From: DASQYE01 sp036389675
Lineage (GTDB): Bacteria > Acidobacteriota > Blastocatellia > Pyrinomonadales > Pyrinomonadaceae
Assembly (NCBI GenBank): GCA_036389675.1
Contig: DASVWI010000032.1
Span: 49,183 to 113,182 of the forward strand
Direction of reading: 5' to 3'
Length of the DNA stretch: 64,000 bases
Shown here: one piece after another, positions 50,594 to 59,533 of the stretch
How the letters are laid out: each line of letters starts with the position of its first letter
Numbering within the stretch: the stretch's first letter is position 1
Translations under genes and position numbers: made by a program
The notes under the pieces: model-generated
Told to the model about the DNA's origin: nothing
Seen by the model: the letters and a program-made list of their open reading frames with translations, nothing else
Databases searched by the model: none

Positions 50594-53197
50594 TCAGACG
50601 ACTCGGATGACGACCAGCGTCATGTCGTCGTGTTGTTTGGCTCCGGCGGCGAAGGCGTCGGCGTCTTTGACGAGTTGCGTGATCATGTCGGCGGAGCTCA
50701 GGCCCTTGCAGGCGCGGATGGCCTCGATCATCTGTTCCTCGCCCCACTCTTCTTCACGCGGGTTCATCGCTTCGCTGATGCCGTCGGTAAAAGCCACGAG
50801 CAGGTCACCGGGCTCTAAAGTTATGGTCGCCTGACTGTAGGGGAAATCGCGCAGCAGGCCGACGACGCAGCCGCCCGCCTCGTCCAGACGAATGAGCTGC
50901 GGCGGCTCTCCTTCATGCTCGCGGAAGAGCATGGGCGGATTGTGGCCCGCGTTGACGTAGGTGAGCGTGCGCGTCCTTGGCTCATACTGCGCGTAGAAGA
51001 AGGTCGCGTAGCGATTTTCCGCCGAGGCGTCGTAGACGAGGCGATTGACGTTGCTCATCAGGAGGGCCAGATCGTTTGTGCCCTGCATGGCCTGCGCGCG
51101 CAGGGACGCCTGCAGGCTCGCCATCAGGAGCGCCGCCGAGATGCCTTTGCCGGAAACGTCGCCGATGGCTATGCCCAGATTATCGTTCGGGAGCAGGAGG
51201 AAATCGTAGTAGTCGCCGCCCACCCCGAGCGCCGGGCGGCACGCGCCGCAGTAATCGAGCCCCGCGACCGAAGGGAATTCCTGCGGGAATAGTCGCTCCT
51301 GCACTTCGCGCGCGATCTCGACTTCGCGGTTGAGCCGTTCCCTCTGTGCGACTTCGGAAGCGATGGCGGCGGTCAACTGGCTGTTCTCAAGGGCGAGGCC
51401 GGTCTGCGTGGCGACCGATTGAAGCAGCCGCAGGTCAGTGCTCGAATAAGGCTCTTCGGATTGCTTTGGGCCAAGGCTGATGAAGCCCGGCAGTTTCTCT
51501 TTGACCGTCAGCGGAAGCAGCAATTGCGTGTCGAGCGTTTCCAGCATCGCGCGCTCAGCGTCCATCCCCGGCGTCTTGTAGACCCACGAGTTGCTATCAT
51601 CCGAGTAGACCAGTAAGGGGTCGCTGCCGCGCCGCAACTGGTGGACGGTCGCGCTCTTTTCCGGGAAAGAGACAGCCGGCGGTGCATCGTAGCCGAGCGC
51701 ATGCGCCGGGCGATAGAAGCCGTCATCGCGCAGCAGCAGTGCGACGCGAGGCACGTGCAGGGATTCGGAGATGCGCTGCGCGACCGTCTCAAGCAGCGGC
51801 TCGGTCTCGACCATCGAGCGCACCTTATCGCTCAGGTCGCTCAGGATCACTTCGGCGTTGTAAGCCTCGCGGAAGAATCTCCTGTCCGTCCATGCGCGCA
51901 GGCGCTCGGCTATGCGCCTGATGAGGATGACGAGGGTGAGGCCGAACGCGATGGGGATGATTCGCTGCGGCCTGTTCGCGCCCGGGTTGGTGGCGAGCGA
52001 GAGCGCCCCCAGAATGATGCCGGTCGTCAAAGCGATTTGCAGCGCGAGCACGCCGCTTCGCGCCAGGGCATACTGCATCCCCTGCCGTATGACGACGCGC
52101 ACGTCCAGAGCGCGCTGCACGACGATCACGTAGGCCAGTGTGAACGGGAACAGGGAGAGTAGAAGCAGGACGGGCAGGGTGATCCATGCCGGGACACTTT
52201 GCGTCGCGCTGGTTCCTCGCATCTTCCCGATGATAATCAGGATAAGCAGAGGGGTCAGGCTCGCGGCTGTTCCCGCCAGCATCAATCGCAGCCGCCGGCG
52301 CGAATCCGGCGAGGTGCGCGGGTCAAAAGCTTTGAGGCCGATGCAGAAGAAGAAGCCCGAGATGCCGAGCAGGATGATGGTGAAGAGCAGGCCGCGATAA
52401 CGAACAATGACGCGCGCCAGCGGCGCTACGCTCGCGATGTTCTCCATGCTGCCGACTTCAAGAATAATATTACAGACGAGGATAAAGAGTATGGGTAGGA
52501 TCAGAATCCACTTGACCCACGGCCAGCGCCGGTCATAGCTGAGTCGTTCGGGAAAATAGATGCCGAACAGGAGCATCCATAGCGGCCATGCGGAGACGTT
52601 CGTCATGTGGAAAACAATCATCACATCACGCATCCACAGAGGCCAATGGCCCATGCCGACGCTTCTCAGATGCGCGAAGCTCAGCATCAGCCCGAGCAGC
52701 AGCCACGCCAGCGGGTCGCGCGGGCGCATCGCCGCCACCCAGAACCCGAGCAGCAGGCAGAAGACGGGCATGACGAGAAAGGCCAGCGTGTAGGGCAGCG
52801 ATTCGCTGATGCTCTGCCGCCTTGTTTGCGAAGGAGCCCAGCGAACCGTCAACTGCTTCTCTTCGGTCTTCCCCGTCGCATCCGCGCGAGCGACCGTGAC
52901 GCTCAATGAATCGCCGGGGCGCGCCGCAGCCGCTAACTGATCCATGAGGGCTGAGCCCCGAAGCTCACGCCCGCCGACCGTCAACACGCGATCACCCACC
53001 AGCAGCCCGGCCTCTGTGCCTTCGGGTCGCAGGGTCGTAATCACCGGCTCTACGTCTTCCATGAGGAAGGGCTCGCGCACCTGCTCGTTCGGATAGAAAT
53101 CCTCCCGCAGAGCATCCGCGGTGAATCGCACTTGATACGTCACCGCGATGATGAACAACGCGATCAGAGGGATGTAATAAACGTTACGGCTCTTCAT
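50594..53197 (-). CDS. Membrane RsbU-type PP2C phosphatase with PDZ and GAF domains
   Basis: 867 aa. One helix (~6-24), a PDZ-like periplasmic domain (~45-110, VLTVGGRELRGSAL), then about eight membrane helices to ~430, a GAF domain (~475-620) and a C-terminal SpoIIE/RsbU phosphatase (VGGDYYDFLLLP, IAIGDVSGKGISAALLMA, GHNPPM, FTDGISEAMN, HDDMTLVVIRV). All metal-binding Asp residues are visible. It probably dephosphorylates an anti-sigma-factor antagonist; partners such as RsbV/W are not nearby. The open frame to 53224 includes repeat sequence, so I use ATG 53197. Confidence 0.92.
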   Translation of the reverse strand: MKSRNVYYIPLIALFIIAVTYQVRFTADALREDFYPNEQVREPFLMEDVEPVITTLRPEGTEAGLLVGDRVLTVGGRELRGSALMDQLAAAARPGDSLSVTVARADATGKTEEKQLTVRWAPSQTRRQSISESLPYTLAFLVMPVFCLLLGFWVAAMRPRDPLAWLLLGLMLSFAHLRSVGMGHWPLWMRDVMIVFHMTNVSAWPLWMLLFGIYFPERLSYDRRWPWVKWILILPILFILVCNIILEVGSMENIASVAPLARVIVRYRGLLFTIILLGISGFFFCIGLKAFDPRTSPDSRRRLRLMLAGTAASLTPLLILIIIGKMRGTSATQSVPAWITLPVLLLLSLFPFTLAYVIVVQRALDVRVVIRQGMQYALARSGVLALQIALTTGIILGALSLATNPGANRPQRIIPIAFGLTLVILIRRIAERLRAWTDRRFFREAYNAEVILSDLSDKVRSMVETEPLLETVAQRISESLHVPRVALLLRDDGFYRPAHALGYDAPPAVSFPEKSATVHQLRRGSDPLLVYSDDSNSWVYKTPGMDAERAMLETLDTQLLLPLTVKEKLPGFISLGPKQSEEPYSSTDLRLLQSVATQTGLALENSQLTAAIASEVAQRERLNREVEIAREVQERLFPQEFPSVAGLDYCGACRPALGVGGDYYDFLLLPNDNLGIAIGDVSGKGISAALLMASLQASLRAQAMQGTNDLALLMSNVNRLVYDASAENRYATFFYAQYEPRTRTLTYVNAGHNPPMLFREHEGEPPQLIRLDEAGGCVVGLLRDFPYSQATITLEPGDLLVAFTDGISEAMNPREEEWGEEQMIEAIRACKGLSSADMITQLVKDADAFAAGAKQHDDMTLVVIRVV

Positions 53198-53202
53198 AAG
53201 AT

Positions 53203-53299
53203 AGCGACGAGCGATGAGCGACAAGCTGAAGAAAAGTAGGACGAGTCCGTGAGAGCGAAGCTGTCTTTAACCCGCCACTCCCTACGCGTCACTCGTCAC
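53203..53299. repeat. Family C repeat (copy 3), overlapping the deoB 3' end
   Basis: GCGACGAGCGATGAGCGACA (from 53204) and on the other side ACGCGTCACTCGTCACGGC. The right part encodes the C-terminal VTSDA and the stop of DeoB; the left part would give a spurious 5' extension of the phosphatase gene. Confidence 0.7.
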
Positions 53300-54472
53300 G
53301 GCCCTTAAAAAGCTTTCCCCGGCGGTCAGGCGCAGTCGGAAGTTGTCGGCGATGGTCTGGCCGATGTCGGAGAGCGAGCGGCGAATCCCCAGATCGACGC
53401 CCGGGCGCGCGCTCTTGCCGTAGACGATGAGCGGCGAGTACTCGCGCGTATGGTCTGTGCCGGGGAAGGTCGGGTCGTTGCCGTGGTCGGCGGCGATGAT
53501 AAAGAGGTCGCGCGGGCGCATGGCCGCTTCAATCTCGGGCAAGCGCGCATCGAAATGCTCAAGGGCACGCGCATAGCCTTCAACGTCGCGGCGGTGGCCG
53601 TAGAGCATGTCGAAGTCAACGAGGTTCGAGAAGATGAGCCCGCGCGTCTCGCTCTGAAGCGCGCGGATAGTCTGGTCAATGGATTGATCGTTGTTCTTGG
53701 CGGTCAAGTCTTCTGTCACGCCCACGGCGTCGTAGATCGAAGCGACTTTCCCGATACAGACCACGTCGAGCCCGGCTTCGGAGAGCGCGACCAGCAGGTT
53801 GTCGCGCGGCGGTGGCACGGCGTAGTCGTGGCGATTCTCCGTGCGTCGAAACTCTCCGGGGCTTCCCCTGAAGGGACGCGCGATGACGCGGCCCACTTCG
53901 TCCTTACCGCGCAGGATGTTTCGGGCCGTCTCGCAGATTTCGTAGAGCCGCGGCAGGGGTATGACCTCTTCGTGCGCGGCGATCTGGAAGACTGAGTCGG
54001 CGGAGGTGTAGACGATTGGCTTGCCCGTCTGCACGTGTTCTGCGCCAAGCTCTTTGATGATCTCAGTACCGGAGGCAGGAATGTTGCCGAGAATGCCGGG
54101 CACGCCCGTTTCCCTTATGAAGCGATCAATAATCTCCGCCGGAAAGCCTTCCGGGTATGTCGGGAAAGCTTTATCCAGAATAATCCCGGCCATCTCCCAG
54201 TGGCCCGTGGTCGTGTCCTTGCCGTTCGAGCGCAGGGCACAGCGTCCGTATGAGCCGCGCGGCGCTGGAGAGGGCGGCACGCCTTCGAGCGGGCGTATAT
54301 TGCCCAGCCCGTAGCCTTGCAGGTTAGGCAGGCGCACCTCTCTGGATTCGAGGATATGGCCCAGGGTGTCCGAGCCCTTGTCGCCCCAATCGGCGGCGTC
54401 CGGCATCTCACCGATGCCCGCGCTGTCCAAGACTATGAGCGTGATGCGATCAAAAGCAGAGTCCTGACCCAT
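53282..54472 (-). CDS. deoB: Phosphopentomutase DeoB
   Basis: Interconverts (deoxy)ribose-1-P and -5-P, linking nucleoside phosphorolysis to DeoC and RpiB. 396 aa, full length. LIVLDSAGIGEMPDA, SDTLGHIL, GKDTTTGHWEMAGI, PIVYTSADSVFQIAAHEE, NRHDYAVPP and AADHGNDPTFPGTDHTREY are visible, the last with metal ligands. Separated from deoC by about 12 kb. The final VTSDA residues come from a family C repeat. Confidence 0.95.
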   Translation of the reverse strand: MGQDSAFDRITLIVLDSAGIGEMPDAADWGDKGSDTLGHILESREVRLPNLQGYGLGNIRPLEGVPPSPAPRGSYGRCALRSNGKDTTTGHWEMAGIILDKAFPTYPEGFPAEIIDRFIRETGVPGILGNIPASGTEIIKELGAEHVQTGKPIVYTSADSVFQIAAHEEVIPLPRLYEICETARNILRGKDEVGRVIARPFRGSPGEFRRTENRHDYAVPPPRDNLLVALSEAGLDVVCIGKVASIYDAVGVTEDLTAKNNDQSIDQTIRALQSETRGLIFSNLVDFDMLYGHRRDVEGYARALEHFDARLPEIEAAMRPRDLFIIAADHGNDPTFPGTDHTREYSPLIVYGKSARPGVDLGIRRSLSDIGQTIADNFRLRLTAGESFLRAVTSDA

Positions 54473-54665
54473 AAAGCATGAGACCTTTCAAAAGGAAGTT
54501 ATAGAGAGCGGCGCTCACAGAGGGTAGCGATGACGAAGCGGCCACTCGAACGCCTTTACTCGAAAGCGAGGCCCTTATCTTAGCACGCTTCGCACAGGCG
54601 AGTTGAATGTGCGCGAGCGCCGCAGCGGCGGCGGGCGGCAAATCGTTAATGGTGTCGCGGGCCTC

Positions 54666-55883
54666 TTACCTGGTGAGGGCAGCAGCCATCTCGTCCAGCA
54701 CGTCTGTAGCGGGCCGGGCGAAGAGCGCGTCGTCGCTCGTGTTGATTTGCAGGGCTATCGCCAGATGGTGCTCGGCGTACCACCTGACCCACGATACGTA
54801 GCCGGGAAAAAAGCCGCCGTGGCCGTAGGCAGTCCCGGCCCTTGTCTTCTCGATGTGGACGCCGAGCCCGTATCGAACGCCAGCGCCGAGGGACGGCGCA
54901 TCAACTCCCTGAAAAACTTCCGTCAATAAGGAGCGATCAAATGCGCGTCCTTCGCAGAAGGCGACGATCCAGCGCGCGAGGTCTGAAGCGTTGGTGAGAT
55001 AGCCGCCGCCGGCCCATTCAAACTGCGGATTGAGCGTGAGCTGGCCGTCCTTCATCATGGCATCGCCGCCGAAAGGGTTATTCGCTCCCGCGTAACCGGG
55101 AACCAGTCCGGGGAGACGTTGCCTGTCTGAAGGGATGGTGTTTCGCAGCCCGAGCGGCTTGAGCAATCGCTCGCGTATCTCTGCGACGGCGGGGCGTCCC
55201 GTCACTTCCTCGCATATCATAGCCAGTAGAACATAATTGAGATCGGTGTACTCGAACCTCTCGCCGGCGGCGAAGAGCGGCTTGCTGTCAAGCACGGATT
55301 GAATCAATTCCGCAGGGCTTCGCTCGCGGGTGGGCTCCGTCACCAGTCCCTTCATAAATTCCTGACTGTAGCCGCCGAGCCCGCTCGTGTGGTTCATCAG
55401 CATACGGACGGTGAGGTCGTCGCCGTTGGGCAGCCGGGCGAACCACGATTTCCGCCCGAGATACTTTTTGACAGGGTCGTCCAGACGCATCCTTTTCTCG
55501 GCCACGAGTTGCAGCGCCAGCGCCGCGAAGAACATCTTGCCGGTGCTTCCGCCCAGCATTCTCGCTGACGGTTTCATAAGGGTCTTGCGCTCCCTATCGG
55601 CCACGCCGACAGCCACGCTGATCAAGCTGCCGTCCTGCAAACGGGCAGCCGCGACAGCGCCGGGAAACCCGCTCTTCTTTCGATAATCTTCAAGGATAGA
55701 GCGCAGCCTTTCCTCAAGCATGCCGGATTTGGACAGAGCCTTTGCCGCTGGCCTGCCCGAACCGACAGGCTTCGAACGAGCGGAGTTGCGGAGGGATGGT
55801 TGAACTAAACGGCGGCTCGCGTCGGCGTCGATACAGTTAAGGCTGAGGGCCAGCGCGAGAAGTGAACTCAGTAGATGTCTCAT
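54666..55883 (-). CDS. Serine hydrolase of the beta-lactamase (class C-like) family
   Basis: 405 aa with signal peptide (~1-22). SxxK motif GSTGKMF, a YTD-LNY motif (the YxN position) and HGGFFPGY (the KTG-like position) place it with serine beta-lactamase-like D-Ala peptidases and esterases. Function could be peptidase, esterase or penicillin-binding; not resistance by itself. Start ATG 55883. It follows the divergent-looking gap after the VWFA gene on the same strand. Confidence 0.85.
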   Translation of the reverse strand: MRHLLSSLLALALSLNCIDADASRRLVQPSLRNSARSKPVGSGRPAAKALSKSGMLEERLRSILEDYRKKSGFPGAVAAARLQDGSLISVAVGVADRERKTLMKPSARMLGGSTGKMFFAALALQLVAEKRMRLDDPVKKYLGRKSWFARLPNGDDLTVRMLMNHTSGLGGYSQEFMKGLVTEPTRERSPAELIQSVLDSKPLFAAGERFEYTDLNYVLLAMICEEVTGRPAVAEIRERLLKPLGLRNTIPSDRQRLPGLVPGYAGANNPFGGDAMMKDGQLTLNPQFEWAGGGYLTNASDLARWIVAFCEGRAFDRSLLTEVFQGVDAPSLGAGVRYGLGVHIEKTRAGTAYGHGGFFPGYVSWVRWYAEHHLAIALQINTSDDALFARPATDVLDEMAAALTR

Positions 55884-55980
55884 CGGGCGATTCCATGTCG
55901 GAGAGTATTTATAACGCTGCCTTGAGAAGACCGCCGGGCTGTTTTTTGTGGCGTGAAAGTGCCGGCGACGTGAAGCATTG

Positions 55981-56006
55981 GCCCAACGCTTCTTTGAGCG
56001 TTAGGC
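55981..56006 (-). terminator. Stem-loop after the VWFA gene
   Basis: GCCCAACGCT-TCTTTG-AGCGTTAGGC: 10-bp stem with one mismatch, 25 bases after the stop of the minus-strand VWFA gene. There is no T-run, so termination is uncertain. The ends also match integron attC core boxes, discussed separately. Confidence 0.35.
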
Positions 56007-56030
56007 ATACTGTATGACGGCTGGCGGCTT

Positions 56031-57314
56031 TTAACTCTTCGGCGCGTAGTAGCCTTCGCGCGCCCTGATCTGAGCGCCCCGCTGCACGCCCTTGACTTCG
56101 ACGCGGATGGCGCGGAAGCGACCGTCGCGCGTCCGGTTCGTCGGGTAGTAGCCGAGGCTGTACTGCGTGCCAATCTCGCCCGCGACAAGTGCGAAGGCCG
56201 CGCGCGCCTCGCGCAGGCTGGTGACGGGGAAGGTTTTGCCGCCGGAGGCGCGCGCCATGTCGTTCATCTCCTGCCGGGCCAGCATGTAGAGGTCGCGGCT
56301 GATCTGCATTCGCTCGAATGGTCCCATGCCGCAGAAATCCTCGAAGTGGGAGGCATCCACACGCGGCGCGAAGAGTTTGCGGTAGCGCTCCAACTGGCGG
56401 CGCGAGAGCCGGAGCGTGCCCGCGCTCTGGCAATCCTGTATCAGGCGGTCTTCGACGAAATCCTCCGTGTTGACCTGTATGAAATAGCAGGCCACGCCCG
56501 CGCGCAGAAGCCTCGCCCGCGCCTGCGCGTAATCGCTGTTGCTCGCCGAGTCAACGCCGTCCGTCAGCGCCACGACCGCGCGCCGACCGCGCACCTCCTC
56601 GCCCGGTGGCTCGCGGAAAACTTCCGCGACGATGCGTTCCAGAGAATCATAAAAGGGCGTCCCGTTGCTTGAGCCGATATCCTCTATGGCTTCGCGCAAC
56701 GCCTTGCGATTGCTCGTCAACTGGGCCAGCACGTCGACGGTGGCAAGCTGTGAGCGGTCATACTTGGAAGTGTTATAGGCGATGACGGCGACGCGGTCGC
56801 CCGCCCTGAGCGAGTCTATGAAGGCGTTGGCCGCGCCGCGAATCAAAGCGACATCGGCGCGCGTAGAGCCTGATGTGTCCAGCAAGAGCGCCACTTCAAA
56901 GGGCGCTTCGGTCGTCCCGAAATTCGCTATCTCCTGCGGTCTCCCGTCCTCGTAAAGGACGAAGTTTTCGGCGCGCAGGCCAGCGATGGGACGCCCGGCC
57001 CCGTCCACGACTATCGCCGGCACGGAAACAAGCTGCGTCTCAACCCGCACGACATCGCCTTCGTCAACCTCCTCCTCGTCGGTCGCCGCTCCCTTCGCAG
57101 GTCTTTGTGGCGCGGGCGCGTTCGTCGTGCCGTTGCCTATCCGGCGCGGCCTCTGCTGAGTATTTCCCGGCGCGGCGGGCGGCGGCGGCTGTTGCTGCTG
57201 CTGCTGCGCGCGGACGACCAGAGAGCAGCCGAGCGCGGTTAGAGCGACGAGAAGAAGAAGATAACGCAGGTCTCTGTGTGGTGTGCGTTCCGGGTTTGCC
57301 AGTCTCTTTGGCAT
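56031..57314 (-). CDS. Secreted VWFA-domain protein, Acidobacterial type (second copy)
   Basis: 427 aa. Signal peptide (~1-36), a Gln/Pro-rich stretch (Q-run then P-run, ~37-50), VWFA domain with LLDTSGSTRADV MIDAS, ending in IGTQYSLGYYPTNRTRDGRFRAIRVEVKG. Family shares this end with the copy at 37928-39256. A Cys-containing insert (IQDCQSAGTLRLSRRQLERYRKLFAPRVD) lies about 250-290. Confidence 0.9.
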   Translation of the reverse strand: MPKRLANPERTPHRDLRYLLLLVALTALGCSLVVRAQQQQQQPPPPAAPGNTQQRPRRIGNGTTNAPAPQRPAKGAATDEEEVDEGDVVRVETQLVSVPAIVVDGAGRPIAGLRAENFVLYEDGRPQEIANFGTTEAPFEVALLLDTSGSTRADVALIRGAANAFIDSLRAGDRVAVIAYNTSKYDRSQLATVDVLAQLTSNRKALREAIEDIGSSNGTPFYDSLERIVAEVFREPPGEEVRGRRAVVALTDGVDSASNSDYAQARARLLRAGVACYFIQVNTEDFVEDRLIQDCQSAGTLRLSRRQLERYRKLFAPRVDASHFEDFCGMGPFERMQISRDLYMLARQEMNDMARASGGKTFPVTSLREARAAFALVAGEIGTQYSLGYYPTNRTRDGRFRAIRVEVKGVQRGAQIRAREGYYAPKS

Positions 57315-57394
57315 GGTCTTAAACTAACGGCTCAAGAATCGAGACGCTTCAATATAACTGGAAACGCGCTCGCCGCGAAAGGAGTAATCCGCTT

Positions 57395-57628
57395 ATGTCA
57401 GTGATCGGCAGGCTGGACGAGCAGGTTAACGACATTCTCATCTCGCCGCTCGAAAAAGAGCGCCGCAGAAAACCGGACGGCGAGCCCGAAGCGCCGCCGG
57501 ACGATCAGGCCGGCACACAGCAGGCCCTGACAATTGCGCGGCCACAGAATAGAGCGTCCGCCGGCAAACACGAAAGCTCAGAGCGCGCTTCGTCCGAACG
57601 AGACGAGCTGCCCGTCTGGCTGCTTTAG
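57395..57628 (+). CDS. Small hypothetical protein
   Basis: 77 aa, start ATG 57395 with AAAGGAG 11 bases upstream. N-terminus MSVIGRLDEQVNDILISPLEKERRR is amphipathic; the rest is charged and low-complexity (EAPPDDQAGTQQAL, SSERASSERDELPVWLL). No family recognised. Divergent from the VWFA gene. Confidence 0.5.
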   Translation: MSVIGRLDEQVNDILISPLEKERRRKPDGEPEAPPDDQAGTQQALTIARPQNRASAGKHESSERASSERDELPVWLL

Positions 57629-57976
57629 TCAATATGGCGCTGCTGCTGCTGCCTGTCTCAGCGAAGCGCATAGATAGACACGCCCCGCACCGCGACCGGT
57701 TCCTAATAAATAGATCATCTGGCCGCCGCGGCCTCAGGGCCGAAGCCGCAGGCGTGTCGGGAATTTCCGAGACGCTTTAACGGCAGACCCCCTATTCCCT
57801 GTCAGGGGAAAGAGACAGGAAATCAAAAGCCCGCCGCCTTTTATCTTTTACTCGTTCAAGGCTCTATTTTTTCCATTCAGTTAATCACCGCGTCAGCCGC
57901 CCCGCTTTAGTGTTAGCCTGAGCAGCAGAAGCCGCCGCCGCTTTCATTGCGGCGGCGGCTTCTGCTCCTTTAATCC
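57629..57976. other. Non-coding gap with a strong hairpin
   Basis: About 350 bases without a gene I can support. It holds a GC-rich stretch and the perfect hairpin at 57925-57965, plus a small CCTGTC/GACAGG stem at 57798-57819. No promoter or RNA family is recognised. Confidence 0.4.
57925..57965. terminator. Perfect 17-bp hairpin
   Basis: GCAGAAGCCGCCGCCGC / GCGGCGGCGGCTTCTGC (57925-57941 and 57949-57965) with loop TTTCATT. It starts 12 bases past the stop of the minus-strand 77-aa gene, so it is probably that gene's terminator, though without a T-run. Confidence 0.5.
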
Positions 57977-58210
57977 TTATGGCTCGACCAATCCCTTCTT
58001 TATGTTCTTCTGCCACTGTTCATAATTCTTAATGCGCCGCTTCGCCTGCTTGCGAGTTATATTCATCGTCCGCGCGACATGAGCTATGCGCTCGGTACGA
58101 TCTTTCTTCTTATCGTAGGGGTCGCCGGTCGCACGCTCGAAAAGCGCATAGGCACGTTGCCACTCCGCTTTGATTTCTTCTGTTGCTTGTAAGCCCCGCA
58201 ACTCTGGCAT
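57977..58210 (-). CDS. Small basic hypothetical protein
   Basis: 77 aa with ATTR-like helix at the C-terminus: ITRKQAKRRIKNYEQWQKNIKKGL, rich in Lys/Arg, suggesting nucleic-acid or protein binding. AGAGGAG lies 9 bases upstream of ATG 58210. No family recognised. Confidence 0.55.
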   Translation of the reverse strand: MPELRGLQATEEIKAEWQRAYALFERATGDPYDKKKDRTERIAHVARTMNITRKQAKRRIKNYEQWQKNIKKGLVEP

Positions 58211-58469
58211 CTTATTGGCTCCTCTTTCATTTTATGGGTTGCTGTTATTCATTACATGATTGCAGCGTTTTGATGCAACGCATCAAGGACGACTGATTAT
58301 GCAACAATTGCTCAAAGACCGTAAATCGAGGTCAATAGAGAAGTTCGCCGCCGGCACAAATATCTTCGGCCACTGGCACATCCATTGCTCATGACCACTG
58401 CGTTACTGCTCTCCCGGATTTTGAGAGATAGAAGCTCATCTGTGTGGAGACTGAAAGGAGAAAAATTTC

Positions 58470-58616
58470 ATGTTGTGGACAATTCTCGTGGTGTTATTGG
58501 TCTTGTGGTTGATCGGTGCGATTGGCGGCATCGGCGGCGGTTTGATTCACTTGCTGCTCGTCGTCGCTCTGGTGGTGTTCGTCATCAACCTTCTGGCAGG
58601 ACGCAACACGGTCTAA
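58470..58616 (+). CDS. lmo0937-like small membrane protein
   Basis: 48 aa, two hydrophobic segments (MLWTILVVLLVLWLIGAIGG and LIHLLLVVALVVFVINLLAG), the form of the lmo0937 family of tiny membrane proteins often induced by envelope or general stress. AAGGAG lies 9 bases before the ATG. It is too short to be picked up by long-ORF listing. Confidence 0.8.
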   Translation: MLWTILVVLLVLWLIGAIGGIGGGLIHLLLVVALVVFVINLLAGRNTV

Positions 58617-58999
58617 AGTAGGGCGGCGATTATTAACGGCTCTCTTTCTTTTTCGGTGGACGCTATCTAAGGCTGTCGGTCTCGGACGGGGCCGATTCAC
58701 TACCTGCACTTGTCTAACGACCGGTGCAGCGTCCATAGCAGAAAGCAACGCCTCTTCTTTCGAGAGGGGGCGTTGCTTTGGTGCTTCAAAAACAGAAAAG
58801 GAACTTCCGCCCGTCTTTCTCCGTTCACATAATAGAAGCGACGCACGCCACGCTCAAGCTTTCGTCATTGAATTACAACCGTGTCACAACCGCGCGGCAA
58901 TTCTTTCTCTATTTTCTCAAGTATTACTCAAGGCCGTGGCGCTAAGCTTTCATATGTGTTCCCCCGTTATAAAAAGTTTTGGCAGGATGGGGTGAAAAG
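58617..58999. other. Non-coding gap between the small membrane protein and the response regulator
   Basis: 383 bases. Contains the hairpin at 58742-58779 and a distant complementary pair TGGACGCT (58657-58664) / AGCGTCCA (58729-58736). Nothing else recognised; the promoter of the response regulator should be here. Confidence 0.4.
58742..58779 (+). terminator. Terminator-like hairpin
   Basis: AAAGCAACGCC (58742-58752) pairs with GGCGTTGCTTT (58769-58779), with an inner CTCTT/GAGAG extension. It follows the small membrane protein gene and ends in TTT. Confidence 0.55.
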
Positions 59000-59398
59000 A
59001 TGACTACCGACAACGCGGCGAAGGCGACATTGCTGATCGCAGAGGATTACGAAGACATACGCTTTCTATTGAGATTCCACCTGGAGGCTTTGGGCTACAC
59101 GGTGATTGAGGCGGAGGATGGCAATCTCGCCGTCGAGCGTGCCATCAGCAGGCATCCCGATCTGATACTGATGGATTTGAACATGCCCGGACTGGACGGC
59201 TACGAAGCGACGCGCCGGATACACAGGCAGCCGCAACTGGAAGAAGTGCCCGTGGTCGCAGTATCGGCCTATTGCGACGGACAGAACAGGCACAAGGCCC
59301 TCGCCGCCGGATGCGTCGAATGTGTCTGCAAGCCGCTCAACCTGGGCATGATTGACGGCGTCCTCAAGAAGCATCTGCCGGCCCACTGTCGCAACTAG
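59000..59398 (+). CDS. Single-domain response regulator
   Basis: 132 aa CheY-like receiver. LIAEDYEDIRFLLR (acidic pocket), phosphoacceptor MDLNMPGLDGYE, switch VAVSAYC and conserved Lys in CVCKPLN. ATG 59000 has AGGATGGGGTG upstream. No kinase is adjacent. Confidence 0.85.
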   Translation: MTTDNAAKATLLIAEDYEDIRFLLRFHLEALGYTVIEAEDGNLAVERAISRHPDLILMDLNMPGLDGYEATRRIHRQPQLEEVPVVAVSAYCDGQNRHKALAAGCVECVCKPLNLGMIDGVLKKHLPAHCRN

Positions 59399-59441
59399 CT
59401 TCGGCACAAGCCGGACAACTTTCGAAAGCTCGTCCTCAATA

Positions 59442-59483
59442 AAACGGAGCTCGCGCCATAGTCCGGTGCGGGCTCCGTTTAAG
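59442..59483 (+). terminator. Rho-independent-like terminator
   Basis: AAACGGAGC (59442-59450) against GGCTCCGTTT (59471-59480), followed by AAGTTT. Follows the response regulator by 44 bases. Confidence 0.6.
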
Positions 59484-59533
59484 TTTCACAAGAGCATTTC
59501 CGTGTAAAGGATGCGGGGTAAGGTGATGAACGG

